A DNA stretch of 64,000 nucleotides, taken from assembly GCF_958979055.1 (NCBI RefSeq), contig NC_084890.1, positions 434,001 through 498,000 on the forward strand. The letters run 5' to 3'. Positions within the stretch are counted from its first letter, which is position 1. The number at the start of each line of letters is the position of its first letter. Below the pieces are notes generated by a model. It ran no database searches. It had not been told where the DNA came from and worked only from the letters and a program-made list of their open reading frames with translations. Below are positions 24,081 through 35,363 of this stretch, piece by piece. Source of the stretch: Alnus glutinosa. Its lineage: Eukaryota > Streptophyta > Magnoliopsida > Fagales > Betulaceae. The position numbers were made by a program, and so were the translations under genes.

Positions 24081-24537
24081 ACCTCAAAAGGACTAGTCAA
24101 TTTGAAGCTTTTTCCAAGAATTCATTATAAAGCCCAGTTTCACCTAGTAACTAGGCAATGTGAGACTTAACACCCATGAGTATCTTTATAAACTACTCAC
24201 TCTGTGAACTATTCATCTCTTCCCAATATGGGACCGGAGTGTTACAAACTCCCCCCCTTAAACCTCTGACGTCCCCGTCAGGGACATGTCATGTGGTGCT
24301 CCAGTACCACATGACCTGGCATTACTAGGTTGCTCTGATACCATTTGTAACGACCCAGGAAAAAGCGCTAGCCACATCTGCGCTATCACCTCAAAAGGAC
24401 TAGTCAATTTGAAGCTTTTCTAATAATCCATTATAAAGCCCAGTTTCACCTAGTAACTAGGCAATGTGGGACTTAACACCCATGAGTATCTTCTGTGAAC
24501 TATTCATCTCTTTCCAATATGGGACCGGGGTGTTACA
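24081..24537 (-). mobile_element. TRIM (miniature LTR retrotransposon)
   Basis: Two direct repeats (24,346-24,537 and 24,081-24,246) flank only about 100 bp. On the minus strand the LTR begins TGTAACACC and ends CGTTACA. It is followed after 2 nt by TGGTATCAGAGC (24,343-24,332), which is complementary to the 3' end of initiator methionine tRNA and serves as the primer-binding site. The internal segment ends in a purine tract (AAGGGGGGAG, 24,257-24,248) next to the other LTR, as a polypurine tract should. It has no coding capacity. The 3' LTR (24,081 side) lacks its last ~40 bp, and the host flank there is also truncated. Confidence 0.88.
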
Positions 24538-24632
24538 TCTTCAAATCCAAATCATTGATTTTAAATTTATATATAATACTTCTACAACTTCTGTACAACT
24601 CTAATAACATTTTTTAAAATCAATCATTAAAT

Positions 24633-24829
24633 GAGAAATGATTTTTCTACGAAATGCTTGGTTGTACACTTTTATCCCACTCATATCCCACCCTTGTCTA
24701 CGTAGACCAATAATGTGAGTTATAGTATCGAAAGTGTAGTGGGACCCTGAATTTTTTAACAATATTATTGGTCCATAAAGACAAGGGTTGGATAGGAGTG
24801 AGATAAGAGTGTACAACCAAACATTTCTC
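24633..24829. mobile_element. MITE with GAGAAATG ends
   Basis: The left end, GAGAAATG and then CTTGGTTGTACACTTTTATC, pairs with the reversed right end GAGAAATGTTTGGTTGTACACTCTTATC. The match continues into CCACTC/TCACTC and the sub-terminal ACAAGGGT. The element is about 200 bp and non-coding. Confidence 0.7.
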
Positions 24830-24837
24830 TTTTTCTA

Positions 24838-24935
24838 CATCACATTATCCTACATCAATCCTACACCAAGACACATAGGGCATATACATGGGTTCCACAC
24901 CCAATGTGTCTTAATGTAAAATAATGTGATATAAG
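24838..24935. mobile_element. Small MITE-like inverted repeat
   Basis: ATCACATTATCCTACATCAA followed by ACACCAAGACACATAGG pairs with the reverse complement of 24,900-24,935 (TATCACATTATTTTACATTA, AGACACATTGG). The element is about 100 bp and directly follows the previous one. Confidence 0.55.
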
Positions 24936-25009
24936 AATAATACATTCCATCATTGAATATGTAAGACCCATATGTAAAAAAAATAAATTCAATTGTTAGT
25001 TTGTAAAAA

Positions 25010-26155
25010 AATTGTTGAAGTTGTCATAAATTGTGTTAAGAGTTGTATAACAATCTTTTCTCTATTAAATTTGATGACTACGATTTCCTTACATTAGAGG
25101 TTACTAGATATTATGAAATTTAACAATTCAACGTTTATCTCCTCTCCAGTTACAATTTTTCTAGATATTCTGAAAATAAAAAATTATTGATTTGATAAAA
25201 TCTCAACATTTAATTAATTTGAAAACAAATAATTCAATTTTGAAGAAATATAAAATATACTAAAATAATTTGTCATGATCAGTAATTACTTATACTACCA
25301 ACCTTATTGGAGAGAGTGATTCATCTCATGTAGGAACTTCTTAATCATTATTTTTAGGATCTATTTGAATTTGTAATTTTAAGAAGTTCGATTTAAAAAT
25401 AGTGATTTGAAATCTTATTTTTAATAATGTAATTAAGTGTTTAGTAAAATTGTAGTTTGACTTTTAAAATTATAGTTTAACATTTAAAAATCGTGAATTG
25501 AAACGTGTATTTTACAATTATCATATCCCTTATCTGTAATTTGAAAATACAATTTTTTTTTTTTTTTTATATATATTTTCAAATCACAAAATTTTAAAAA
25601 TACACTCTCAAGTCATATATTTTCTATTATTATTGGATTTAAAATTTGGCAATTTTTTTTTTTAACCACTCTTTTAGTCTTTTTGTATGAAAACAGCAAC
25701 GGAATATCCATTAAGGTAGGAGGGAATCGTGGCTGGTCATAAAACGATATTGTCAACAATCAATTTTGTTTTTTTTTTGTTTTTTTTTTCCTTTTTTTAA
25801 AAAATAAAATAAAAAAATAAAAAATAGCCGTACATAAATTACTGTGTCGTTGGGGTTCTCCGTTTGACTGGAATTCTGTAGTCTAAAAAATGGATCGATC
25901 AGTTTAGACCCCCGGAAAGTCACGACCTAAATGGTTGTTGGGAGGTCACAACACTTAATATGAAAAAGACTTTTTTAATATTATATATTATATTTTTGAC
26001 CAGGACACCATGGAAATCTGGTGGTGCTGTACGTTGTTGTCTGTTAACAGTTTCGAATTTGTATGACACGATGATAATTCCTTGGATTTTATGGACATGT
26101 TCATCTCATCCTCGTTAGAATATGCTATAAATATGCTATGAGATTTGGATCAACT
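25010..26155. other. AT-rich intergenic DNA
   Basis: No gene is seen. A stretch near 25,690-25,780 (AACGGAATATCCATTAAGG and onward) is related to 31,725-31,800, in the same position upstream of the second USP gene. This supports a tandem block duplication. Confidence 0.45.
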
Positions 26156-26159
26156 TTTA

Positions 26160-26905
26160 TGCAGTAGTTTAAACTATCATATGGGTGTTGTAGTTCTACA
26201 AAACGGTACTATTTTTGACTTAAAAAAATTTGTAAAACTTAAACTTAATAATAAAAAATTTATTAAAACTTAAAAGTTATAAAAATAATAATAATTAAAA
26301 ACTAAAAATATAAAAACTTAAAAAAAACAGAAAGGGTGGCCGCGCGTTGTCAGGGGGTGGCCGGCCACCCCATTATTGGCTTATCCTAAAAAACAAAAAA
26401 AAAAACAAAAAAATGTTAGGATTTTGAGGGGTGGCCGGATCACCCCCAAAGACCTTGGAGGGTGGCTCAAATCTGGCGTATGGGGTGGTCGAAACCACCC
26501 CCAAAATCAAAACCTTTTTTTATTTTTTGTTTGTTGGCCTTTTGGGGGTGGCCGGACCACCTCCAAGGGCCTGGGGGTGGTTTCGACCACCCCATACGGC
26601 CGATATGGGGGTGGCCTCAAACCCCTAACTTTTTTTTGTTTTGTTTTGTTTTTTGGCCTTTTGGGGGTGGCCGGATCACCACCAAAGCCGACTGGGGTGG
26701 TTCGTCCACCCCAGATCGGCCAAAATGAGTGGTCGGCCACCACCTTGGGCAACGCCCGCCACCCCTTTTGTTTTTTTAGGTTTTATATTTTTTGTTTTTA
26801 ATTATTATTATTTTTATAAGTTTTAAGTTTTAATAAATTTTTTATTATTTAGTTTAAGTTTTGCAAATATTTTTAAGTGAAAAACAATAAACTACCGCAG
26901 GGAAG
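26160..26905. mobile_element. MITE-like element with GC-rich palindromic core
   Basis: AT-rich terminal inverted repeats (left 26,160-26,325, right 26,785-26,905) share ACTTAAAAAAATTTG / ACTTAAAAATATTTG and AAAACTTAAACTTA. The ends include TGCAGTAGTTTA and TGCGGTAGTTTA. The core (26,330-26,765) repeats variants of GGGTGGCCGGACCACC about ten times in both orientations. The apparent ORFs in the core are by-products of this repetition. It belongs to a frequent class of non-autonomous DNA elements of eudicots. Confidence 0.65.
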
Positions 26906-27653
26906 TCGGATCCATGAGATTTGATATTATAAAATTCTTAAATTCGACTTTAGCATTGATTTAAAAATGTATTTAAATTTGATTTGATATCTCATATAAT
27001 TTTTTATTCTCTTCACCTCCTTATAAATAGAATTATTTGTATTATATTATCATCCAGTAAATAAAAGCAAAATATAACACTTAGGATCTCTATTTTATTA
27101 TTTCGCTATTTTCCCTTTAATTTTCATATTCTTATGTTTTCTTTAGATCCTAAAGCTTGAAAGCTACTGCTTTTGAAGCTTGCATGGCAAAAATTGAGGC
27201 AATCTGGTACTTCAAAGCCCATGGTTCTTCGAGCATTTTTAATGGAACACAGAAAATATAAGTAATTTAAAATATATCATGTCAGCCGGTGTGATATGTG
27301 TATATATATGATAGATAGGTCTAACGAATAACATTATTTATAACAAAATAATGGGTAATGTTATAAAAGAGGACACATATCCCTCTTGAATCCTTCTAAA
27401 ATTTATGTGTCTTTTAAAATTATCATTTGATCAAAATTCAATAATGATTTATCACACATTTAATTGTGATTTTAAAAGCCATGTTAAGACTCAAGGAGGA
27501 TATAAAGATAATCACAAATGGAGGAGCGCAGTCAGTGTAGATTAATATGCAACATCAGATACATGCAGTTTGATTCTATCCCAAAAATCTGTCCATAACC
27601 TTGAAGTGTTTCATGGCAATTATGTAGTACAACTTTCATACACTTAATTGGGT

Positions 27654-27962
27654 TTAAATTTTAAAACACATACATGAAAAGGTATCGTTACGTTGATCTT
27701 CCTCTTGGGTAGGCTTGGGATTAATGTCATTGCTACGTGGAGAAGGTGACTCAATCATCTCTTCAGTCTCGATCACTTCCTTTCCTTCACATATGATCTT
27801 AACCACACAACCTTCCAGTGCATTCTGAAGCATTTGATCAGCTACCCCACTGCCTCTCCTAGACCTTGATTTCCTACCCATTTGATAATTTGAATGAGAA
27901 GTTAATTATATGCATATGAGAAAAAGGTTGCTTCAATTCCCCATATATTGAAATGAGTAATG

Positions 27963-28001
<39 letters not shown>

Positions 28002-29279
28002 CACACAGGAGATATGATACAATATTATTACTTTAAGACAGTTATGATCACTTTTGCACACGTGCTAACTTTTGTTTATACTTTTTTTTTTTTTTTTGAA
28101 GAAATAAAACCCTAAAGTTAACTAAGAATCATTTTGCTACATGGACAAAGTGGTTAAAAATTATGTTTTTAACTGACAAAAGATCATTACTTTCTGACAT
28201 GGCATTGCATGTCAACCAAAAAATTTGCCCCCTCATCTCCTGGTGGATCCCACCCTTAGGCATTGGGTGGTCGGCCATCCACAGGAGATGCAAACTTTTT
28301 TTTTTTAAAAAAAAAAAGTCATAAAAATTTAAAATTCTCTTCTAAATTTGTACCTTACACTGGACTTGGTTGTTCCAACAACCAGCGTTCTTATGTTGAG
28401 AATAGGAATGAGGTCCCGGATAGCACTTGCAACCGTGTCACTTTCTATTAGAATGGTGTCTACCTTAACCTGTTTCAATGTTATCTTTCTACAAGTTAAG
28501 AAGATTAACCTCACATAATTAATTACATTCCTACAAAATGATAAATTGGAGGTTATGTACCTTGGAAGTGGAACATGCATCAATAAATTTTTGAAGGAGT
28601 TCTCCCCTCTTGCCTCTTTCTTTGGCCATGTAGCTCTCCACTTGCTCTGGACTCACTTGATTCTTAGGAAGCTTTCCCACTATAATCACAAAGATAATTT
28701 AGACTATAGTTTTGACTCATCTTATATATTAATTAACGGTAGATTCAGATTTTTCGAAATTTCCTGCCCGAATCCCTAAAAATGAGAGATGGGGTGCGGC
28801 AAGCAGATTTTCCGGCTATCCCAGGTGCGAGATCCACCTACTCTGCGCCCTAGGACCTCCACCCCTCTCATTCCTTGCTCGAATTCTAGGAATTCGAGAG
28901 GATCCAATCGCTTAGGATTCAAAAAGGAACAGGCATATATAGATGGTCATGAGGATCATCAACGACCTTCAACTTGACTTTACAATTAATTACACCATTG
29001 ACGTTGATTTACATACTAAAACAAACGTTCAGCAGAAATTAAACGTAGGCCGTTAAGAATGAATTACGACAAGGGCATGCAGCTGTATGTAGACACAAAT
29101 CGAAAATCACTTTTCGAGTGATTCATGCATGCCATTTGTTGTTTGTCAACAGTATATACTGACAATATCTTTCAACCTTTTTTTCTAAAAATATCTCCTA
29201 TAATTCTTTGTCTTTGTTAGGATTAAAGTCAATGGTGGCTAAGGTTGTCAATGCACCGATTTGACCGTGAGTCGCCAAC

Positions 29280-29323
<44 letters not shown>

Positions 29324-29682
29324 TCTAGAGAAAGCTTACATGGACTTGGGATGTACCGTGTCTCCGGGAAGACATGTACGAGATAGACGATGGTGGAGGG
29401 AGTAACAGCGTGCTTCAATGTCCAGGCTAGCGCGTCCATGCTGGAGTCGCTCTTGCCCACGGCCACATACACGCTATCTTCCCAGTTCTGAACATCGAAC
29501 GAAAACAAACTGCCTTCAACCTCTTCTCTGATCGATGCCATCGGTACTCCATGGTTGATCTCAAAGGTCTCGCTTGGACTCTCTTCCTCTATCTCGGACA
29601 CACTGCTATATTTTCTGAACTGGTTCTGGTATCCGGCACTAGCTTCATCGCACTGCGGATAAGTTTCCTCTGACATCGACAC
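27654..29682 (-). CDS. Universal stress protein (USP) domain protein, copy B
   Basis: There are four minus-strand exons: 29,340-29,682, 28,561-28,679, 28,354-28,469 and 27,654-27,873. They encode 265 aa, with the same intron phases as copy A and identical lengths for exons 2 and 3 (119 and 116 nt). Domain order: an acidic serine-rich N-terminus; first USP strand (WEDSVYVAVGKSDSSMDALA); IPSP at the exon junction; QVSPEQVESYMAKERGKRGE; VDTILIESDTVASAIRDLIP; LVVGTTKSSVRKSRSRRGSG; and an acidic tail ending SCMCFKI. The GTTK/RGSG segment is the probable ATP-site region. The N-terminal extension is about 30 residues longer than copy A, and the C-terminal tail is unrelated to A's basic tail. A GA tract of about 36 nt follows the exon 1 donor, as in copy A. 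No kinase or U-box is attached. Confidence 0.85.
27967..27995. repeat. (TA)n microsatellite
   Basis: A run of TA repeats lies just upstream of the fourth USP-B exon, in intron 3. Confidence 0.9.
29281..29316. repeat. (GA)n microsatellite in USP-B intron 1
   Basis: About 17 GA dinucleotides lie close to the exon 1 splice donor. The orthologous position of USP-A has a shorter one (about 22,773-22,795). Confidence 0.9.
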
Positions 29683-30189
29683 CGACGTCTTTGGCTCAAC
29701 TTTCGAAAGAACCGATCACCATGACAGGGGTTTTCGGTCGGAAAGATTTGACTCTTGAGTTTTCCTTTTCTTTTTTTGGGTGGCGTGACTCGTGAGAAGC
29801 AAAAAGCTATGGCGAGGGGAGAAGCTACAAGCCTAGTAGCCTACAAACAATGACCAGGAGGAGCTGGAGCACATGGAAACTTTTGCGTTTTTAACGTCTT
29901 GCATTTATTTCAACGCAAGGGTCAGCTAATCAAAATGGGCTCTTATTTTCTTCTACCTCAACTTTTCCGGGTTGCCACTTGCCCCTAGGCTCTATACGAA
30001 GAAGAGACAAATATTTCATTTTAGAGTAATGTATAATAATGTATATTGCACAGCGCCCTTGTCCTTTTCTGATATTTCACAATGAGTCAATTTTTTTTTA
30101 TTTTTTTTTATTATTATTATTTTGTTGTTTTTGGGTAGTCCCTTTTCTTTTTTTTTTTAATAGGTAACGACTAAGGAGAGAGAGTACTA

Positions 30190-31146
30190 ATAGTATTTTT
30201 AGTAGCCTCACCAAATTTTACTCACCAAAATAGTTAAAAATCACTTTTTTCTATTCTGGTGAGCCACTTTATTAAAATTCTCCTATCAGCCTCACCATTT
30301 TAACTAGTCAATATTCATTATTTCATTTAAATAATAATTTTTCAAATTTTTTTTATTATTTCTCTATTTAATATTTTTACAAAGAATTCCTCATATTCTT
30401 GAAATAAGGACATTATCATGTGAGAAAGATGGGAGATGGGAGAAGAAAATGAGAGAAAAAAGGAAAAAAAGTGTGTTGATCATGTGAGAGAGAAATGTGA
30501 AACAAAATTTGGTGAGTGAATATTAGTCATCAGAATTGGTGAGTAATTTCACTCATCAAAATTTTTTGGTTAAAATGGTGAGGCTGCTGTGAGTGGTTTT
30601 TTAATGTTTTCATCAAATTGGCTCACCAAAATAATTAAAAAACTATTTTGATGGAGCATTCTTGGTAGCCTCATCAAAATAGTTTTTTAGCTATTTTGGT
30701 GAGCCAATTTGATAAAAACATTGAAAAACCACTCCTAGCAGCCTCACCATTTTAACCAAAAAAATTTGATGACTGAAATTACTAACCAAATTAGATGAGG
30801 CATTTTCCATCACCAACTCACTCACCAAATTTTTTTCATCTTTCTCTCTCATATGATCAGTACACTTTTTTTCTTTTTTCTCTCATTTTCTTCTTTCATC
30901 TCCCCCATCTCTCTCACACGATAATGTCCTTATTTCATAAACATGAAGGATTCTTTGTAAAAAGATTAAATAGAGAAAAAATAAAAAATATGAAAAAAAA
31001 ATATTATTTAAATGGAATAGTGATAATAAATAGTTAAAATGGTGAGGTTGTTGGGAAATTTTTAAAAACGTGGCTCACCAGAATAGAGAAAATTAATTTT
31101 TAGCTACTTTGGTGAGTAAAATTTAATGAGCCTACTAGGATTTGGA
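30190..31146. mobile_element. Nested foldback element (~950 bp palindrome)
   Basis: Outer arms (30,190-30,560 and 30,765-31,146) mirror each other. Landmarks are TTTTACTCACCAAAATAG against its complement near 31,100, and GAAAGATGGGAGATGGGAGA near 30,425 against a matching CT-rich tract near 30,895. An inner palindrome (about 30,561-30,765) has arms containing ATTTTTTTGGTTAAAATGGT and a loop of about 25 nt. All ends use the motif GCCTCACCA / TGGTGAGGC. It is non-coding. It looks like one hairpin MITE inserted near the centre of a related one. Confidence 0.8.
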
Positions 31147-31149
31147 GGT

Positions 31150-33465
31150 TGTTTATTGATTTTAGTTTGAAAAATATTTTGATGTCATATAAAGTTGAAA
31201 ATTATTTTAAGTATTTTATGATTTTTTTTTAATGTTCTTATTTTGAAAATAATTATTTTTGGCTGTTTTGGTGAAAGTTTTGATAGTTATAATACTTTAT
31301 CTTTCTTCTTTTTTTTTTTTTTCTTTTTAAAACAAAAATATTATCAAACAACATAAATTATTTTGAACTACTTTTATGAATACCATTTCAGAAAAAGTAT
31401 AAATATTTTTATAAAAAAAAAATAAAATAACAAACAGACATGACTAAACAAATTAACTACCACAACACTAAATGGAAACTTGAGCATAGGAAATTCAATG
31501 CTAGAGATGTGCTCAAGTTGTACGGGAGGTGTTAGCAGCGATATGTACGGAATCGAATATCGAATATACCTAAGCATCTATTTCAGCCAAGTCAAGTTTT
31601 GAATATTTAAGTTTAATTGTTTAAATTTTGTTTTTTTATATCAGTCTAGGTCAAATTTATTACGGAGCTAAATAATTTGTTAAAGTTTATTTATTTAGTT
31701 TTTTATATCAGTCGAGGTCAAATTTATATGGAATATCCATAGGCATCAAGGAATCGCGGCTATTAGAAAGAATATCTCAAAAGTCAATTTTATTTTTGTT
31801 CTAATAAAAAAAAGTTTTTTTTTTTTTTTTTTTTAATTTGTATCTGAAGATCTAAATCTCGTATTCTATACTGTAGATATTCAAATAAATATATTAAGGT
31901 CTGGACTGGGGCAGTTCGTTTCTTTGGAATGGTTGATGAGAAAAATCCACTACGATTCTCCCCAAGTCGCATCTAAAATGTTGTCATATTTGGACATTTT
32001 GTTTGATTCGTGGCAACTTCAGTGCCACTCGGCCAGGATTTCTTTTGCTCTTTTTCTTCTGGTGCATACCGCGTTTCTTTTACGAGATGTCTTAATTGCA
32101 TAATAATTATGCACATCAATGTTAATGTGTTTAATATTTTTATTATTTTAAAAAAAATGTTAGATATATTAATATTATTGTGTAATTATTATGTAAAAGT
32201 TGTGCAAATAATATATCTTTTAACAGTAAAAATTTGAAAGAAAAAGAAAAGAAAATCGAGGAGGTTGGACCAATGATCATGCCGTTAACTATTACAGGCC
32301 TTCTTTACCTCCGTCTTCCCCAAACCAAGCCAAAATTCAAACACAGGATTAGATTTTTCAAACGGTATATTTATCGCGATTTTGATTAGAATTACAATTT
32401 TTACTTGAAAAATTGCAGAGCCAAAAATGGACTCCAAATTGTAACTTGCAAACTGGGTTGAAGGAGTGAAGAAGTATTTGTGGGCTTGCATTCTAAACTA
32501 ACTTACCCAAGGAGTTTAGGACCCAACCAGAGTGTACAAGGCTGTATGAGCCCAATTTCCCAATTTATTGGCTTACACGGAATGCCCGTTTCTAGTAAAC
32601 CAGGTGCATTAAAACCCACATAAATTTTCTCCAAGCTGAACTCAGCCTCTAAAATCGCCACCTGTTATATATATTTAGACGGAACCAGGGAATTTAGGGG
32701 GCCCCATTCTCAGACCCATAGTTCCTTTTCAACGTATGCACCCCCAATTTCAAAACCGAAAGGGTTACGGGCCAAAGGGACTCTCCGGTTTTGTCACCAT
32801 CGTAAAAATTCCGAAAGATCTTAACCCGGCCAGTTTAGAAGAGATTTTTATCCGAAGGGTCAGACTTTGTCTCTGACCAGGTTGAGATTCATCTGGTCAT
32901 AGTCCAAGATGGCTTATCTAACTAAGTCACGCGTCAACTTGCACGCTTAATTAGACCAACTTGTCTTTCAAAGCATGTTTGGTAACTCATTCTTTTGCTG
33001 GATGTAGCGGTTCGTCCGATTGAGGAATCAGGATGGATACCAGCAGATCTCCCGTCAATGCCCGTTTGATCACGCGCAATTCGTACAGTCTACAAAGACG
33101 GCAAGGGAGCCTCCCTCCAATTCAGAGCTTCTCAGAGTAAATACGCTCGCACCGACCCTTTTCATGAGTCATTATCGTGCAATTTATACAACTTCTTACA
33201 ATTTGATTTATACCAATTTTTTTTACATATTAATCTATAAGAGAGTGGCGTGTGTTTCTCAACCTGCCCTAATTTGCAAAAACTTTATACAATTAATTGT
33301 ACGAACCTTATTCCAATGGAGATACAATCAAATTGCACTACTAGAATCACATGCCCTAGGTATGAGTATTTCCTATACTTGTGTGCTTAAATTGCCAGCA
33401 AATAGAGCACTACCATATATAGTGAACAGGTGGGGTAAATGAACCCAACAACTTTTATTAGGGAT
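31150..33465. other. Intergenic DNA without a recognised gene
   Basis: Several short frames occur (for example 33,020-33,442), but none resembles a known protein. The interval 32,640-33,150 is GC-richer and may be an old element. Nothing here can be supported as a gene. Confidence 0.4.
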
Positions 33466-33469
33466 GAAA

Positions 33470-33722
33470 ATCTGATTACAGTTAATGGTTATCAGTTAAA
33501 ACCGATAACTGTAATAGGAGTAACCGGTTGGCCAAAATCTTGAACCGACTTTGGTAACCAAGTAGCTGGTTATCCAGCAATTATATATATAACCAGTTTA
33601 AATATTTTTTTTAAATCGATAACCATTCCAGTGAGATTAGTTACCGATTATTTACAACCGATAACAAAAACAGTTGACCGGTTTGCCAATTACAAGTTAT
33701 TAATAAATTATAATCGGCCGAC
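33470..33722. mobile_element. MITE-like 'CCGATAAC' repeat
   Basis: Repeated motifs GGTTATCAGTT / AACCGATAACTG and CCGATAACAAAAACAGTT occur in both orientations across about 250 bp. This is typical of a common hAT-like non-autonomous family in plants. The terminal ends are not sharp. Confidence 0.5.
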
Positions 33723-35190
33723 TTTACGCTCTTAATTTTTTTGGAGTTGCTTGAATTATATTCTAAATTCAAATAGTTCCGATCCATAATAATTCTAGCA
33801 TCCTAAATATAGGAGATCCAGGTCCATGCCCGAGATGTCCGTGGTCCCTAAAATACAAGGCTGTTGAGTCACAAATCACAATGCGAGTCATCGGACGTAG
33901 TTTCGCCATATTCAAAGATGCATTCGTGGTGGAAGGTAATAGGATCCCTATTCTTTTGAGAAGAGAATCGTTTAGCTCCAATTACTTTCCATTTTGGTCA
34001 TTATAACTCCTTTATTAATGTAGATCACCCGTGATTTTGTTTTTTAAATGAATGCCACATAATTTCCTTATTGTTGACACGTAATTAGAGTCAAAAGTTA
34101 TAAATTTAATAGCCTATATAATTTTAAATGACATTATATCATATTTAAATATAATAAAATAATTTCTTTTTTTAGAGAACAATAAAATAATCTTAAATAT
34201 AAATTGAGATCCACCCACCGAACTACCTATTTTGTAGGGTTGAAGTTTTGCCTTTTTGGGGTATTAATTGGGAAAGATTGGACCTGATTGAGGCTCAGGT
34301 TAGTATAAACAAAATGGAAACGGGACCCGCAATAATGTACGGTACATATCGTCACTCGTCAGCATATAAATTAGACCCCAAGCATGGATCTGTGACACCC
34401 ACCAAAAAAAAATAAAAAAAACATGGATCCGAGATTTATTAAACTCCATAATTTTACATTATTTCATCATGTGTAACGTAATAAAATACATTGAAGACTA
34501 AGACTGCACAACAACTGGGACCATATAAAAATAAAAAAATAAAAATAATTTTCAAAGTGACGGTATAACGATTTTCTCCGATTAGGACGGAAGAACTTTG
34601 TATTCCTAGACATTTAAAAAGTATGTATTATTTTTTATTTAATAAAATATTTTTTAATATTATTAAAAAAATATGTGCTTCTTAAATATTGTTAAAGTGA
34701 CAAAATTTTCCTTTTTGATGATTCGGGTCGCCCCAAACGAGGGTTTAGGAATGGGAAAAACCATCCCTTAAAACCAAAAGAGTGGGTGGTTCAACTGTAA
34801 CAGCCCCGATTGTCAATTTTGGATAACCAAATAATTCCGTCGCGGGTTTGTGGCCACATTTTTTCTTATTTGTTGCCATTATTTGGGCGGTCCATTTAAA
34901 GTAGGTATCGAGTACGTGTACCGAATCTTAATCCCACGTTGATAAAAACAATATGCGAATCCTGAAACAGAGGATCTGTCAAATGCAGAGGACCACCGGA
35001 GTAAATGGACATACGGTCCAAATACTTCGGTGGGGGGGGGGGGGGGGGGGTGAATACTGAAGCAGTAACACAAAAAAGACAAATGAAAATAAAAAAATAA
35101 AATAAAATTAGGGACACAAATTTCTAGGTGGAGAATGGAAGTGGGGGTGGTGAGGTTGTAGGCCCGCCTTTCTTGACCTCTCTGTCTCTT
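33723..35190. other. Intergenic DNA and likely SEC14 promoter region
   Basis: No gene is seen. A G19 run lies at 35,032-35,050. The CT-rich interval at 35,170-35,220 is probably at or near the start of the SEC14 transcript. Confidence 0.4.
35032..35050. repeat. Poly(G) run, 19 nt
   Basis: Nineteen G residues lie in the region just upstream of the SEC14 transcript. Confidence 0.9.
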
Positions 35191-35363
35191 TGTCTCTTAG
35201 CTTTCTCTTTGAGTTTCTATTGTACTCTGTTCTTTTGATGGTATTTGTCTTTGTGCAAATTACCAAAGCTTTGGTGAAGACCAAATAGACAAAAGAAAAA
35301 GAGAGAGAGAGAGAAGCTTATAAGTTTGTGAATTTGGGGTGTGCACTTGGGAAAATAGAAGAA

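Larger units (their letters stand above)
18110..25020 (-). repeat. Right arm of the large inverted duplication
   Basis: This arm is the partner of 8850-13,480 and carries several extra insertions: a Gypsy gag relic (19,523-19,933), the USP gene exons (20,890-22,195 and 22,705-23,285), a TRIM (24,081-24,537) and two MITEs. The remaining stretches between these (18,300-19,100, 19,934-20,575 and 23,600-24,060) contain no gene that I can support. Confidence 0.85.

Noticed and set aside
24081-24537. Cassandra-type TRIM with a 5S-like promoter
   Set aside because: The LTR shows no recognisable 5S rRNA control region; only the general TRIM structure and a methionine-tRNA primer site are supported.
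26376-26826. Several overlapping open frames in both directions that could be called small genes
   Set aside because: They arise from the periodic GGGTGGCC-type core of a non-autonomous element; the residue composition is repetitive and no family is matched.
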